Origin: Meconema thalassinum
Lineage: Eukaryota > Arthropoda > Insecta > Orthoptera > Tettigoniidae
Direction: 5' to 3'
Length of the DNA stretch: 64,000 nt
Assembly (NCBI GenBank): GCA_946902985.2
Contig: OX336388.2
Location: 229,702,467-229,766,466, forward strand
Positions 1-11,500 of this stretch are shown here, one piece after another. The notes below the pieces were generated by a model, which did no database searches, had not been told where the DNA came from, and saw only the letters and a list, made by a program, of their open reading frames with translations. How positions within the stretch are numbered: position 1 is the stretch's first letter; every line of letters begins with the position of its first letter. Position numbers and translations under genes: made by a program.

Positions 1-1335
1 GTTATATGCATTTAAAAATTGGACTTATCAGAAGGATTAAATAATGTTGGCAGCACTGACGTACATTAGTTACCCCAAATTAATTTAGAATGTTAGGTAC
101 TATACGTATGCAAAGTGTAGAGCTGTTGGCTTGCATATATTCCGATTCATAGATGAAATGAAAATCCACAGCCTGCTTCCTGTCTCCGACCGGGTCAGGA
201 ATGGAATGAATGAAGCCCCCATCTAGCGGCGAGGATATGAACTGTGCCGGCTGCCGAGGCCTGACGCACTCCTCTGGGGCAATGATTAAATGAATGACAG
301 ATGAAATGAAATGATAGTGGTGAGTGTTGCTGGAATGAAATTTTGACAGGGAAAACCGGAGTAGCCGGAGAAAAACCTGACTGCCTCCGTTTTGTCCAGC
401 ACAGATCTCACATGGAGTGACCGGGATTTGAACCACGGACCCAGCGGTGAGAGGCCAGCGGGCTGCCGCCTAAGCCACGGAGGCTTCCCGATTTATAGAT
501 ATTAGGGTAAAAAGATAGAGAGAGAGCATTTATTTACAGTTGGTAGCCCGGCTGGCTCTTAAGAAACCGCGAATTCATATGAGTTATGGTACAAAAGTCA
601 CATATGAAATTTGGTTGAAATCCATTTGTTAGTATAGTAGTTACATGCATTTAAAATTTGGACCTATAAACAAGCTTAGAATCATGTTGGCAGTACTGAC
701 GTATTCTAGGTACTCCAAATTAATTTAGAAGGTCATGTAATATACGTGTGCAAAGTTTCGTGCTCTTGGTTTGCATACTTTCAGATATACAGTATTGGTA
801 TTAGGATAAAATAATACAGAGAGCATTTATTAACAGTTGGCAGCCTTGGTTGCTCTTAAGAATACGCATAGTCATATTTGTTATTGTACACATAGTACAT
901 ACGAATTTTGGTTGAAATCCAATTGATAATGTAGAAGTTACATGCATTTAAAAATTAGACTTATCATCTGGCTTAGAATCATGTTGGGAACACTGTCATG
1001 TATGGTCTCCTTGAAATTAAACTAAAATAATATTATCTATATGTGTGCCAATTTTGGAATAGCTTCCATGCATATCTTCCAAGATATCCAACATTGAGCT
1101 GAAATTTCAATTGCGATTTTTCAGCAGTTGGTAGCACTGACATCATTTTCAAATATGGCTTTTAAATATTCCGGCATATATCTTAACTCATACCAAATTT
1201 GGTTTCCATAGCTGCAGCCGTTTATGAGTTGATAGTGGGGACATACACACAGCTAGACAGACAGACACACACACATTTTCCCGGATCGATCTACTTTTTC
1301 CTCATTTTTGCAAAATTTGAAAAGTGTGCTAAAAA
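1..1335 (+). repeat. Family alpha element, 5' part cut by window edge
   Basis: The window opens inside tandem monomers of about 290 bp that recur at 31051-32484. Each monomer carries the phrases CATGCATTTAAAATTGGAC, AATCATGTTGGCAG and ACTGACGTAT. The element ends with a stretch of CA and GACA repeats followed by a degraded stem-loop near 1290-1335. It is non-coding. A SINE interrupts it at 153-487. Relationship to the better-preserved copy is clear by eye; exact identity is not computed. Confidence 0.8.
153..487 (-). mobile_element. SINE1 copy 1, tRNA-derived
   Basis: Read on the minus strand, the head has a perfect RNA polymerase III A box (TGGCTTAGGCGG) and B box (GGTTCAAATCC) with a CTCTCAC loop between them, as in glutamate tRNA. 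The body of about 250 bp has no reading frame of note. It sits inside the alpha element and is flanked by an 11-bp target duplication, CCGATTCATAG at 142-152 and CCGATTTATAG at 488-498, one base different. Other copies are at 1731, 26839 and 42010. Confidence 0.92.
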
Positions 1336-1497
1336 TACTCAAGAGACTTCAGGCACTAACTAGTCGCACGATATGCAAATAGGTAGATATTTGGGTTACT
1401 TTTTGTTAATAGAAAAATATTTGCTTTATTTATGAAAACTAAATAATTTTTAGTTGATCAAAACGATTGTACCGAAATTTAGTGGGTGTTGTGTGTA
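1336..1497. other. No recognised feature
   Basis: AT-rich sequence between the end of the alpha element and the inverted-repeat element. No reading frame, tRNA-like promoter or tandem repeat seen. Confidence 0.4.
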
Positions 1498-1730
1498 TAT
1501 TGGCTTCCACGGCCAGTGAATTAACACTCAGCAATTCTTCTAGGTTTGTGCCGTGTCTTGTGTGGGGTTTCGCCTAGGACACCAAGCTGACTCATCGGCG
1601 GGCTCTTGGTGTCCCCGCCCGGACCCCCACAGGAGTAGCGAACTGCGCGCTACCTCCCTTTATATAGAGTGCAACTGCACTACTTGACTGCGAGAACTAA
1701 AAGCTCAAGCAGCCTCAACCTCCCTATGAA

Positions 1731-2054
1731 AATCCACAGCCTGCTTCCAGTCTCCGACCGGGTCAGGAATGGAATGAATGGAGCCCCCATCTAGCGGCGA
1801 GGATATGAACTGTGCCGGCTGCCGAGGCCTGACGCACTCCTCTGGGGCAATGATTAAATGAATGACAGATGAAATGAAATGATAGTGGAGAATGTTGCTG
1901 GAATGAAATTTTGACAGGGAAAACCGGAGTACCCGGAGAAAAACCTGTCTGCCTCCGTTTTGTCCAGCACAGATCTCACATGGAGTGACCGGGATTTGAA
2001 CCACGGACCCAGCGGTGAGAGGCCGGCGTGCTGCCGCCTAAGCCACGGAGGCTT
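1731..2054 (-). mobile_element. SINE1 copy 2, tRNA-derived
   Basis: Same family as at 153-487, with intact A and B boxes. It interrupts the left arm of the inverted-repeat element and is bounded by a perfect 14-bp target duplication, AACCTCCCTATGAA, at 1717-1730 and 2055-2068. The empty site can be read directly from the other arm near 2690. Confidence 0.93.
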
Positions 2055-2116
2055 AACCTCCCTATGAAGGCTTCCAAAAAGATTCAGCGGCCGTGAAAGC
2101 CAATAAACCAGTAAAT

Positions 2117-2254
2117 ATGAAGATTGTTTGTCTTGTGTGCCTGAAAACGAGGTCATTTCCCAAGTCAGGTGAAAAATGGTACCAGTGTAGAAGCTGTGAG
2201 AAATGGTCACAAGCTGCAAGTGCCTCAAATGATCCCTTCTTTACATGTATATAA
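2117..2254 (+). pseudogene. Short zinc-finger reading frame inside family F element
   Basis: An ATG-started frame of 45 codons ends at a TAA. It has CxxC at residues 5-8, CxxC at 24-27 (in WYQCRSCEKW) and a further C at 44, a spacing like the PHD or zinc-ribbon fingers found in some transposon proteins. After the stop, the same strand continues with the finger-like text WVCGKC near 2308, so this is probably a broken longer gene. Function is unknown; DNA, RNA or chromatin binding would be usual for such fingers. I cannot name the family. Confidence 0.4.
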
Positions 2255-2810
2255 ACATTGCAAATTGGACTTGATAACAGTGGGCAAATAAATTCAGAAT
2301 TATGGGTATGTGGTAAATGTGTTTCAAGATGGATTATTATGCTATTTCGAATTAAAAATACAAGAATGTAGATACAACTAGGTCCAGTTTTACTATAAAG
2401 TGGATTGTAACAACTTACCCATGGCATGTAACATCTACCCCGTTGTGGGGCATATTGTTACAAGACACCACATTACCAAGAACAATTATTTATGCCGAAA
2501 ATATTTCTATTGTAGACTTCAAATTTCTCATATACAAAGCTGAATACTGATACTTCATTACCACTGCCATTACAGGCAAATATCTTCCAGGAGAAAGTAA
2601 TTAAAAAATAAAATTTGAAAATTGTAACATCATTTCCCCCTAACCCCTATTCTACCATTCTTTTGGAAACCTTTATAGGGAAGTGAAAGGCTGCTTGAGC
2701 TATTAGCAATCGCAGTAAAGAAGCGCAGGTGCGCTTCACAAGAAGGAAGGTAGTGCACAGTTCGCTACGCCTGTAGGGGTCTCACGTACTACTAAAAGGG
2801 TCTATCCTTT

Positions 2811-2930
2811 GGGGTTATATTCCGACACTTAGATACTGTTGTCAGACCTGAATGTCTGTATGCAGCAGAAAAACTAGACATGATTGGGAAGGGTGGCCTT
2901 GAAGACATTCTGAACAGAGAATGGTAAATG
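2811..2930 (+). pseudogene. LINE fragment, C-terminal region
   Basis: A frame at about 2826-2927 reads DTVVRPECLYAAEKLD, matching the conserved stretch after the reverse transcriptase of the LINE at 8773 (SVVRPSVLYASECLL). It ends at a stop. The piece lies head-to-head with another LINE fragment beginning near 2985. Too short to place in a clade. Confidence 0.55.
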
Positions 2931-2984
2931 ATCCAAAAAAAACCATTATCAAGGATGGAGAGAGGAGACTCAAACCTATCCAAG

Positions 2985-4665
2985 AGTTATTTTGCCAATG
3001 CAATCCTTCTCTTCACTTCCATTAAGCATCTATTGTCTTCTGTGATTACACTACCGAGTTAACAAAATTGTTTCACTTGTTCAATTCTCAAGTCATCAAT
3101 TTTTATATTGGTTTTCACATTTTGCAAAAATGAGGAAAATGTAGACTTATGAGATCGATCCGGGAAAATGTGTGTCTGTCTGTCAGTCAGTCTGTCTGTC
3201 TGTCTGTCCTTCTGTCTGGCTGGCTGTGTGTGTGTCCTCCCCCTATCAACTCCTGAACGGCTGCAGCAATCGAAACCAAATTTAGTATGATTAAAGATGT
3301 ATATTTGAAAATGATGACAGTGCTACCAACTGCTGAAAAAACGCAATAGAAATTTGAGCTCCATGTAGGATATCATGGAAGGTATGCATCTATTGCATTT
3401 CAAAATTGGCACACATGTAGAAAATACTATTTCAGTTTAATTTCCAGGAGGCCATACATGACAGTGTTGCCAAAATAATTTTAAGCCTTCTGATATGTCT
3501 AATTTTTAAATACATATAACTTATACACTATTAATTGGAATTCAATCAAATTGTGTATGTAATATGTGTACATAAACAGATATGACTGAGTGTATTCTTA
3601 AGAGCCACCAGGGCTGACAACTGTTAATAACTGCTCTTACTATTTTCTTCACCCAAATACCAATGTATCTGAAAGTATGCATGCCGACAACTTTATACTA
3701 TGCACACGTATAGTACCTGACATTTTAAATTAATTTGGAGTAACTTATATACTTCAGTTCTACCAACATGATTCAAAGCCAGCTGATAGGACCAATTTTT
3801 AAATACACGTAACTTCTATACTATCAGTTGGATTTCAACCAAATTTCGTATGTGCTATGTGTAACATAACAGATATGACTATAAGTATTCTTAAGAGCAA
3901 CCAGGGCTGCCAACTGTTAATAAATGCTGTCTATATTTTTTTACCCTAATATCAATATATCAGAAAGTATGCAAGACAACAGCTCTATACGTATAGCACT
4001 TGACATTGTGGATTAATTGGGAGTAATTAATATAAGTCAGTGCTGCCAACATGATTCTATGCTTGCTGATAGGTCCAATTTTAAAATACATGTAACTTCT
4101 ATACTAACAAATGGATTTCATCCAAAGTTGGCACAACAAGATATCATAATATTTCCGATTATCAAACTTGACATTGTTGCCAACATGCTTTTACGCGTGC
4201 TGATAGATCCAATGTCTAACTGCATGTAACGTCCATTGGACTTCAACCAAATTTTGTATTCTGTACCTTAAGAGATGGAGCTAAGAATATATTCAGTCAC
4301 CAGGGCTGCCAACTATAGTGCTCTATTAGGCTGCATTATACCAGGAATATTTCGAGCTAATTAGACATTTCGATATTACCAACTTAATTTCGTCATTATT
4401 CTAGATAGGTTCATATACTGTAGATTAATCATTGGCATGAAAAGTAGGCTCTTTAGTTCAACTCGGAACTTCTTGGTTATATTGATTTTAATTTCTTCCA
4501 TATTTTTCCGAACTACCATTACTTTCGTTTTGCGTTTGTTCACTTTTAATTTCCATATTTTAAATGTGTCTGTAGCATTTTAGTCAGTTTTTTCGGAGTC
4601 TGCAACTATTACGATGTCATCAGCAAATGACATTATTATTACCTGAAACCGAGAAGAGGAAATGG
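2985..4665 (-). pseudogene. LINE reverse transcriptase fragment, split by alpha element
   Basis: On the minus strand, 4665-4486 encodes the polymerase signature FADDIVIVADSE and, downstream, KVNKRKTKVMV. The reading resumes at 3110-2985 with IDDLRIEQVKQF and LGSVITEDNRC, the usual thumb-region block of LINE polymerases. An alpha element at 3111-4477 lies between. Joining the two pieces gives continuous homology, so the insertion site is certain to within a few bases. In-frame stops show it is dead. Confidence 0.7.
3111..4477 (-). repeat. Family alpha element, minus strand, inside a LINE
   Basis: This is the reverse-orientation relative of 31051-32484, with 292-bp-type monomers, a TCTG/TGTC tract at 3170-3240 (the 3' side) and the 5' hairpin motif near 4440-4477. 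It is flanked by the 8-bp direct repeat TTATATTG at 3103-3110 and 4478-4485. Its 3' stem-loop is incomplete: the copy stops at GTGAAAA without the usual GTAGGCTAA. Confidence 0.82.
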
Positions 4666-5272
4666 GTTATATTGCTCCGAATCCCTCCTAGTTGCTTGAC
4701 GAAAGGATTTCCCTACCGTGCATATATACATGTCAATGGATGTGAAAAAATAAAGCGACACAGTTAAAAGCGGTGTTGATATTTAGATCATTAGGATGAG
4801 AGGCGCTCCCTACCGATGTAATCTGTTATTGATACAGGGGTGAGTGGAGTAGAACGCGATTATTAGCGGGGTCTTGTGTGTCGCGCGGTAATTAATTGGA
4901 CGGGCCACCAATTGGATTTTGTTCACACTACACATACACCGGACATGTGTGTGTAGGGGGAGGTAAAAATGTAACACACATATGTACTGTCGGGAGGGAG
5001 AGAAAAAGGGAGAATTGGGTTTGGTTCGGTTTGGTTTTTTAACAGGTTACCACTTCAATTGTTTCGCTTCCTTTATTTAATTCATTCACTGTTGGTGCTT
5101 GTATGTAAAGTGCGATTGAAAGGTGAGGAAGAGAGAGATGGTTTAGGATGGTGTATTGATTAGTAACAACCCGTTTAAAACAGATGAGTATTGCCAATTA
5201 CTTGGATTCTGCAGTTTATTAGGCTACATTAAACGCCACATCATTTAGGGTAAGCTTATTTAATTTCGTTTC
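4666..5272. other. No gene seen; possible unique sequence
   Basis: This contains no reading frame of interest and none of the window's repeat families. It includes TTATTGATACAGGGG near 4828 and TAATTAATTGGAC near 4890. Related TATTGATACA strings occur at 30470-30570. It may be unique host DNA. Confidence 0.35.
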
Positions 5273-5276
5273 TATA

Positions 5277-6129
5277 AGGTGCGTTCAAAAAGTAACGAGT
5301 CGGGGGCTGGAATGCCCAAACCGGTGACGACATCGGCTAATCGTGGCGTGTGTAACGAGGTGTGGTTCCGACCAGAGTGTGTAAGGTCACAGCCCGTCGC
5401 TAGAGGGCACGCGTGCACGTCACGTGACGATACAAAGCGAGCAGCAGCATGCATCAATCGTCCAACGCTGCCAGTTGCATTGCAGACAGTGACATGGAGG
5501 CGTTAACCGAAGAGCAAAGAGGTGTTGTTCGGTTTCTGACTGCGGAAGGAGAAGGGGGAACGGACATTCATCGCCGAATGTCACAAGTGTACGGCGAACA
5601 CTGCATGTCCCTTGCAGTGGCACAAGCGCTTCAGGGAAGGACGGGTGACGTTAGCTGATGATTCCCGGTCTGGCCCCCCCCCCCCGCTGCATTACTGATG
5701 ACAACGTCCAGCTGGTTGATGCACTCATTACCCAGGACCACCGAGTGACAGTGAACGCCATAACCGCCGTGGTCGCTCCACGACAATTTACGACCTCATA
5801 CGGCCAACACAGTCGCGTCACTCCTGAAGAAATTCAAATGGGAAGTTCTCGGCCATCCTCCATACAGTCCAGACCTCTCTCCCTGTGATCATGCCAAGTT
5901 TGGTCCTCTGAAAAGGGCTCTGCGGGGCCAACGATTCACCTCGGACGCCGACGTCCTGCTGTAAGTGTGGAACTGGTTCACGTCGCAGCCCAGAGAATTT
6001 TATGAGACAGCCATTCAGCTCCTCGTGTCGCAGTGGGACAAGTGCCTCAACAGCCAGGGCCAATACTTCTAACATACAGGTACTGGTTTCTGTAATTATG
6101 CATCCGGCTCGTTACTTTTGAACGCACCT
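5277..6129 (+). mobile_element. Mariner transposon, central deletion
   Basis: Terminal inverted repeats start AGGTGCGTTCAAAAAGTAACG and its mirror at 6100-6129; the 5' side abuts a TA. From 5494 the transposase N terminus can be read (MEALTEEQRGVVRFL) through part of the helix-turn-helix region. The reading then jumps near 5780 to the C-terminal part (YSPDLSPCD, FTSDADV, SQWDKCLNSQGQYF), so the first two catalytic aspartates are gone. Frameshifts and a stop add to the damage. It is a non-autonomous, dead copy. Relatives are at 48096 and 57184. Confidence 0.88.
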
Positions 6130-6189
6130 CATATTACGCTAGTATTCTACTGCGTACCAACATTCTTATGAAGAGCAAATAGCCTGTGT

Positions 6190-6676
6190 TGATGCTAAAC
6201 TACCTGTATTATTCTTTCTTCGTTTTGCCCACTTAGGGAGCGCGTTTGAAATTGTTGACTCGGATTGATTGCGTTTTCCTCTTCTTCTCCTCCCAAAATC
6301 TCCTCATGAACTCACTATGCCCCTTCTTACGTTCTTCCGTCCATTTTTCCCAGTGGTCTTTTTAGCCTTTTCGGTGAAAGAGTGATTTGTAACTAGAGTT
6401 CCAAAAGTCTTGCGATTAATGATGATATTTCTGTGATGTTTATTTATTTTAAGTCCTGTTTGATATCTCCTAACCAACTGATTTTGAATTAATTATAGCA
6501 AGCAGTTTCTTTCCATATCTGGTATTGTTCATTCTGCAGAATTTTCAATCGTCCGTTACGCACGGTATCAGTGAACTTATTGATTACTGTGTACAAGTCT
6601 GTGGTTTTCCTTTTAATCCATAATCCATTAACATAAACAGGGCCACATATTTTCCTGAGGATTTTACGTTCATGGT
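6190..6676 (-). pseudogene. LINE C-terminal fragment B
   Basis: Minus-strand frames read HERKILRKICGP and, further on, EERKKGHSEFMRRFWEEKK, the block and basic C terminus seen in the LINE at 8773 (KERKILRRILGP, ERKQTHRQKMKAAW). The 3' end has the family hallmark GTGGGCAAAACGAAGAA. Stops and frameshifts separate the blocks. It follows fragment A directly and in the same direction. Confidence 0.68.
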
Positions 6677-6679
6677 TTT

Positions 6680-7350
6680 TTTGATATCACCAATTAGAGA
6701 GTGGCCTCCTAGAGATATAGTTTCGGAAGTGAACAATGCTTCCGGAAGAACAACTGCCTGTATTATTAATTACTTTGCTTGTATCGTTGTGGCTACTAGG
6801 GACCGCGAAATCCCACCTCGCCTTCATCCTTTCGGAATGGGATTTCTTCCATCCATTCGAGTGAACATATCTCTTGCTGGGTTTTACATCCTCTTGGTGA
6901 ACCTGACGGAGTTTTGTTTCAATGGGGTTCTGAGCAAGATATGTGATTCAGAAATTCCAAACTTTAACAAGTCCTTATCCACTTCCACCAGCCAAATTGC
7001 CATCACCTTTAACCCTCGGAAGTACGATAATAGACGGTTGGAGAATCTACTGACTGGCATTCTGAGGAGGTGGGCATAGAATGTTATAATCCGTTTCCTA
7101 ATTACATGATGATGATGATGATAATTGTTGTTTTAAGGGGCCTAACATCAAGGTTATCGGCCCCTATCCGGATTACACTTGAGATCTTTTCAGTATGGGA
7201 GTATATTTCTGAATTACTCCAGAGCTTGTAACCTCGATCTTTGAACTTAGGACCAAGAATTTTTCTAATGATCTTTCTTTCCTTAACTTCAAGTCTCTCG
7301 ATCTCATCTGCACGGTTTGTTAGGCATTCCGCTGTATACAGTGCTATTAT
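6680..7350 (-). pseudogene. LINE C-terminal fragment A
   Basis: Read on the minus strand from 7345: ALYTAECL, then EIERLEVKERKIIRKILGP, then, beyond a short insert at about 7105-7172, AHLLRMPVSRFSNRLLSYF and DKDLLKFGI. The order matches the C-terminal half of the LINE at 8773. The frame runs open through 7079-6780 but is shifted elsewhere. Confidence 0.7.
7105..7172 (-). mobile_element. Family R retroposon, 3'-end-only copy
   Basis: On the minus strand this is GGGGCCGATAACCTTG...AGGCCCC, then TTAAAACAACAATTATC and ATC repeats. It matches the 3' terminus of the full family R copies at 58389 and 62175. A copy holding only the last 65 or so bases is what 5'-truncated target-primed reverse transcription leaves. 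It lies inside LINE fragment A. Confidence 0.7.
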
Positions 7351-7504
7351 TACTATTCATACATACATGACATATGCATACATATTTTCACTAGAGACTG
7401 ATTTGCATATCAGTGCCCAGTACAGTCTACAAGCCTCTGTTTGCAAACAAATCACCAGTTTGAAAATGCTTCTCCAGAGTGTTCGTCATGCCCGACTAAG
7501 GAGC

Positions 7505-8020
7505 GCGATTGAACTTATTTAGCTGATGGCATTGCCTTCCTCTTCTCCCAAAATCTCTTCATCTTCTCGCTGTGGCTTCTCTTGCGATCTTCTGACCAGG
7601 TTATCTTCTTCATAGTGCTTGGATGGTCTGCAAGGCGGTGATTGTCGACTAATTCTCTGAACTTAGCTCTGTCTAGTACAATGCCATCTATGATGCCTAT
7701 TTCCTGAAGATCTTTTCCAAATTCAAGCGGCCAGGTGTTTTTAACTTTCATTGACAGGGCAATGTTAAGAATCCTTTTGGTCAGTCTCTGATTGCCCATC
7801 CTGAGGATATGCCCGTAAAAATGCAATCGTATTTTCATAAATATGTCTGAGATTTTCTCCGAGTGCTGGTGTAAGTCTTGGGATTTTCTTTTCATTCAGA
7901 TTCCCCCTGTACTGGTCAAGAAAATTAGGATTTTCCTTTCTTGCTTTTCCACATCTTTAATTAATGATCTGCCCCAATAATCAGCGTTTTAGTAGCATAA
8001 TTATAGTGCTTCAGGCTTGA
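7505..8020 (-). pseudogene. LINE C-terminal fragment C
   Basis: Minus-strand text includes KPEAL, VEKQERKIL and then an open frame of 126 codons (7895-7515) with FYGHILRMGNQRLTKRI, LQEIGI and WSEDRKRSHSEKMKRFWEKR. These are the same landmarks, in order, as the C-terminal end of the LINE at 8773. The upstream part is shifted and the polymerase is missing. Confidence 0.72.
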
Positions 8021-8559
8021 TTACAGTGTTATAATGCCGTAATTTTGCATTTATTTAATCCATTTTATTTTATTTCAAAATGATTCTATTATTTTACATT
8101 TTACACGAATATTTATCCATTAGATTTTATATTACCATCGTTCTTATTCATTGTTTCTCCAGTTTCATCTTGTATATATTTTACTTAATTTCATTTCTCA
8201 ACAGTTTTATTAAATTAATTTCTTAAGTTTTAATACTAATTTGCTGAAGACGGTTCCATTGTTGGATTGAACATTTCCTCATTTGTTGATTGGCGGAGCA
8301 TTTTAAATAATTAACAAACCACCACAATGATCCCCTATCTGCAGTTAAAACTCTGTCCTCCTCTTCTTGTACATCTATCTTAAAACGTTTATCAAGTAGC
8401 ACTACTGCTCTTCAAGAATATTTTTGTCTCACATAAAAACCAATGAATCAATAAATCAATCAATCGATCTATCGATTAATCAAACAATTTATTAAAAACA
8501 TAAAAAGTAAAGAGTCAAAATATAAATGTAGAAAGTTTATTAAAATAAAAAATATAAAT
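8021..8559. other. AT-rich, no feature
   Basis: Very AT-rich sequence with simple ATCA/ATCG runs near 8450-8480. No gene or known repeat family recognised. Confidence 0.5.
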
Positions 8560-11500
8560 ATAGAATTGAAAAGAAACTCGGCCATAGCCGGTCCCAAGCC
8601 CGGTTGAGAAAGGAGGAGGGAGCAGCGACTGACTCGAATCGAGCGGCTGCAAACAGCGTCTGTTCTCCATGTTAGGAGCGGCTGATATTATAAACCTCAG
8701 GGCTAACAACCTTGATGGTAAACAACCCGTCGCCCATTAGGGTGGCCTACTTACTTACTCGTTGAACTCAACATGAAGGGAAACATTATCATAGAGAATA
8801 CCCCAGGTGGTAACCAATCCACCCCCACTCATGGGGCATGCAGGCCATCGGACGCTGGGGAGCCTGCACTTTCATGTGCTCCGCCGTATACGCAACAGCC
8901 AAGAAATAAGAGAAATATCACCTACCTAGCTACAATTAACATCAACTCCATGTTAAAGGTAGGTAAACTGAAACATACCCTGGATGTGCTGGACAAGCAT
9001 AACATCAAGATAGCAGCACTGCAAGAGACTAGATTCACGGACGAAGATGCAATAGAATCTCAAGGATACAGGTTTTACAAAGGGAAACCAGGCATCAGAG
9101 TGATGAAGAACGTCCCTCGCCTTGGCACTGGCTTTGCTGTACATCATAGTATCGTTGATAACATTATAGGGTTCATTTCGCCTAATGGTAGGACTTCTTC
9201 AATATCTTTAAGGTTCCGCAATAGGGCATATACCATAATGAACTTTCATGCACCCACAAACGACACAAACAGAAAAGACCTAGAGTCATTTGAGCAATAT
9301 TGGAGTGTTCTAGAAGAAACCCTTGACAAGATTCCACAACATCATACCACCATACTCATAGGCGATTTTAACGCACAAATTGGCTAGGAGAAAAAATATC
9401 GTCTGATAGTGGGCCTCTATCCAGCCCATAAGAGGACCAATAAGAATGGAGAACGCCTCTTAGATCTTTGCGATAAGTATGACATGGTCCTAAAATCAAC
9501 TGCCTTCAAACGCCGGCCTCGGAAGGCCAAGACTTGGAAGAGCTCAAATCCAATGCTAGGAGAGTTCCAGTTGGATCATGTGGTTATGGACAGAAAGTAT
9601 CACAAAGAGATACAAAATGTCAAAGTGGTAAGGGCAGCTAACTTAGACTCAGACCATTACTTATCTCTGGTGAAAACCAACCTGCAGCCAATTAGGAGAC
9701 CACCAAATAATTCCAAAGTTGGTAAAATACCAAAGTTCAACGTCCTCATACTGAGTGATGAAGACTGTGGTTTCCAAGCTACCTTGAAGGAAAACACAGA
9801 GAAGCAAGGTTGGTCTAACCTCCTAAAGGCTCTACTGGATGCCGTTCAAAAAACCATGCCTGCCTCATCCAACAAAGCCAAGCTTCCCTGGTGGACGACT
9901 ACATGTGACCAGGCTATAGAAGAAAGGCGTAGAGCCAGTGTCACTTGGAACCAGTGCAAGAATGAAGCTAACTACCAGGCCTTTCTTACACAAAGAAAAA
10001 TAACTTCCAATCTAGTGCGACAAACCAAGAACATCCATAATAAGGCTCTAATAAAACAGGCAGAAGAGGACTTCAAAAGACATAACTCGAGGGATTTCTA
10101 CAGAGAACTCAGAAAACAGTCGACACAATACAAAGCTCCTACCCTTCATCTTCGTGGACCTGATGGAAAACTTCAGTACAACAACAAGGATTGCACCAGT
10201 GCCCTTGCAGGGTATTTCAAGAAGCTCCTCAATGCAGAGGAACCTGAAGAGAGCCTCACCTTCCATGACCCTCCTTCCAGAAATCCAGATTCCTTACCGC
10301 CAACCATAGAAGAAATAAGGGAGATTATCAAGAGCCTAAAGAACAACAAGGCCTCAGGTGAAGACGGTATAGTTGCAGAAATGTGGAAACATGCTGATTA
10401 ACAATCAATACAAAACCTCCATCAAATCATACAGGACATTTGGGCAACGGAGTCCTTACCTGAGGAATGGACCTCAGCTGTGATCCATCCTCTACACAAG
10501 AAAGTTAGTAGGATTGACCTTGATAACTACAGAAGCATCTCTCTAATATCTGTCACATACAAGATAATATCTAAAGCCTTGCTAACCAGAGTTACTAGTC
10601 AACTAGATTCCCAACTAGGTGAATATCAGGCCGGTTTTCGTGCAAATAGATCATGCATAGAGCAAATACAGAACCTCAAGACAATCTTAAGGGACAAGAA
10701 TTGCGGCGGACATCGATGGGTAGTCATACTAGTGGATTTCCAGAAGGCGTATGATTCAATAGACAGAAGACCCTCTTCTCCACTCTATGGGAATTAGGAC
10801 TGGATGCGAAGACCACCAGACTAATCCAGGCTACACTGAAGACTACGACCTCCAAAGTCAAGTTCAGAGGTGAACTCTCAGACAGCTTCTCTATCCAAAC
10901 AGAAGTTAGACAAGGTGATGGCATTTCTTGTATTCTCTTCAATTGTGTACTTGAGAATATTATCAGGGAATGGACTACCACGTTACCATCAGGAACAGGA
11001 CTGCAAATTGGGTACAAGAAAGACAATCTCAATGTACCTTGCCTGACCTTTGCCGACGACCTTACCTTGTTAGCGAACAACATAGAAGAAGCTACTCAAA
11101 AACTACAGAGCCTCTATAACATAGCAGCTAAAACTGGCTTGAAGGTCAATATACAAAAAACAGTGTTCATGACAAATATAAAGGGAGCCCCATCTACTAT
11201 ACTTGTGAAAGACACCGCAATTCAAAAAGTTCCTGCAGTGAAGTACCTAGGGGAGTGGATTCCAGAAAACGAGAGTGAGACCTTATCAATAGACACTAGA
11301 TGCACGAAACTGGAAAGGGTCTACCACTCCTGTAAGAGCATCTACACATCCAAGTGCCTCTCTAAGAACCTTAAACTTCTACATTACAACTCAGTAGTAA
11401 GACCTTCCGTTCTATATGCCTCTGAGTGTCTCCTGATGAACCGGAAAGGCCCACTGAGGAAACTAGAGCTCAAGGAACGGAAAATACTTAGAAGGATTTT

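Larger units (their letters stand above)
1498..2795. mobile_element. Inverted-repeat element (family F) with internal zinc-finger frame
   Basis: The stretch 1618-1730, continued at 2055-2085 after a SINE, is repeated in inverted orientation at about 2665-2790. Shared pieces include GTAGCGAACTG, AGCTCAAGCAGCCT and CCCTATGAAGG against CCCTATAAAGG. The arms, about 130 bp without the SINE, enclose a short zinc-finger reading frame. The outer part (1498-1600, with ACTCAGCAATTCTTCTAGG and GTGCCGTGTCTTGTG) recurs at 18398, 42378 and 63230. A foldback-type DNA transposon is the simplest reading. Outer limits are estimates. Confidence 0.55.

Noticed and set aside
153..487. A tRNA gene on the minus strand
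   Set aside because: A and B boxes are good, but the sequence continues into a shared 250-bp body, has target duplications and recurs four times, so it is a SINE. The same applies to the other tRNA-like heads.
1650..1700. TATA-like promoter (CTTTATATAGAG) in family F
   Set aside because: A lone TATA-like word inside an inverted-repeat arm. The mirror copy near 2740 does not keep it, so there is no support for a promoter.
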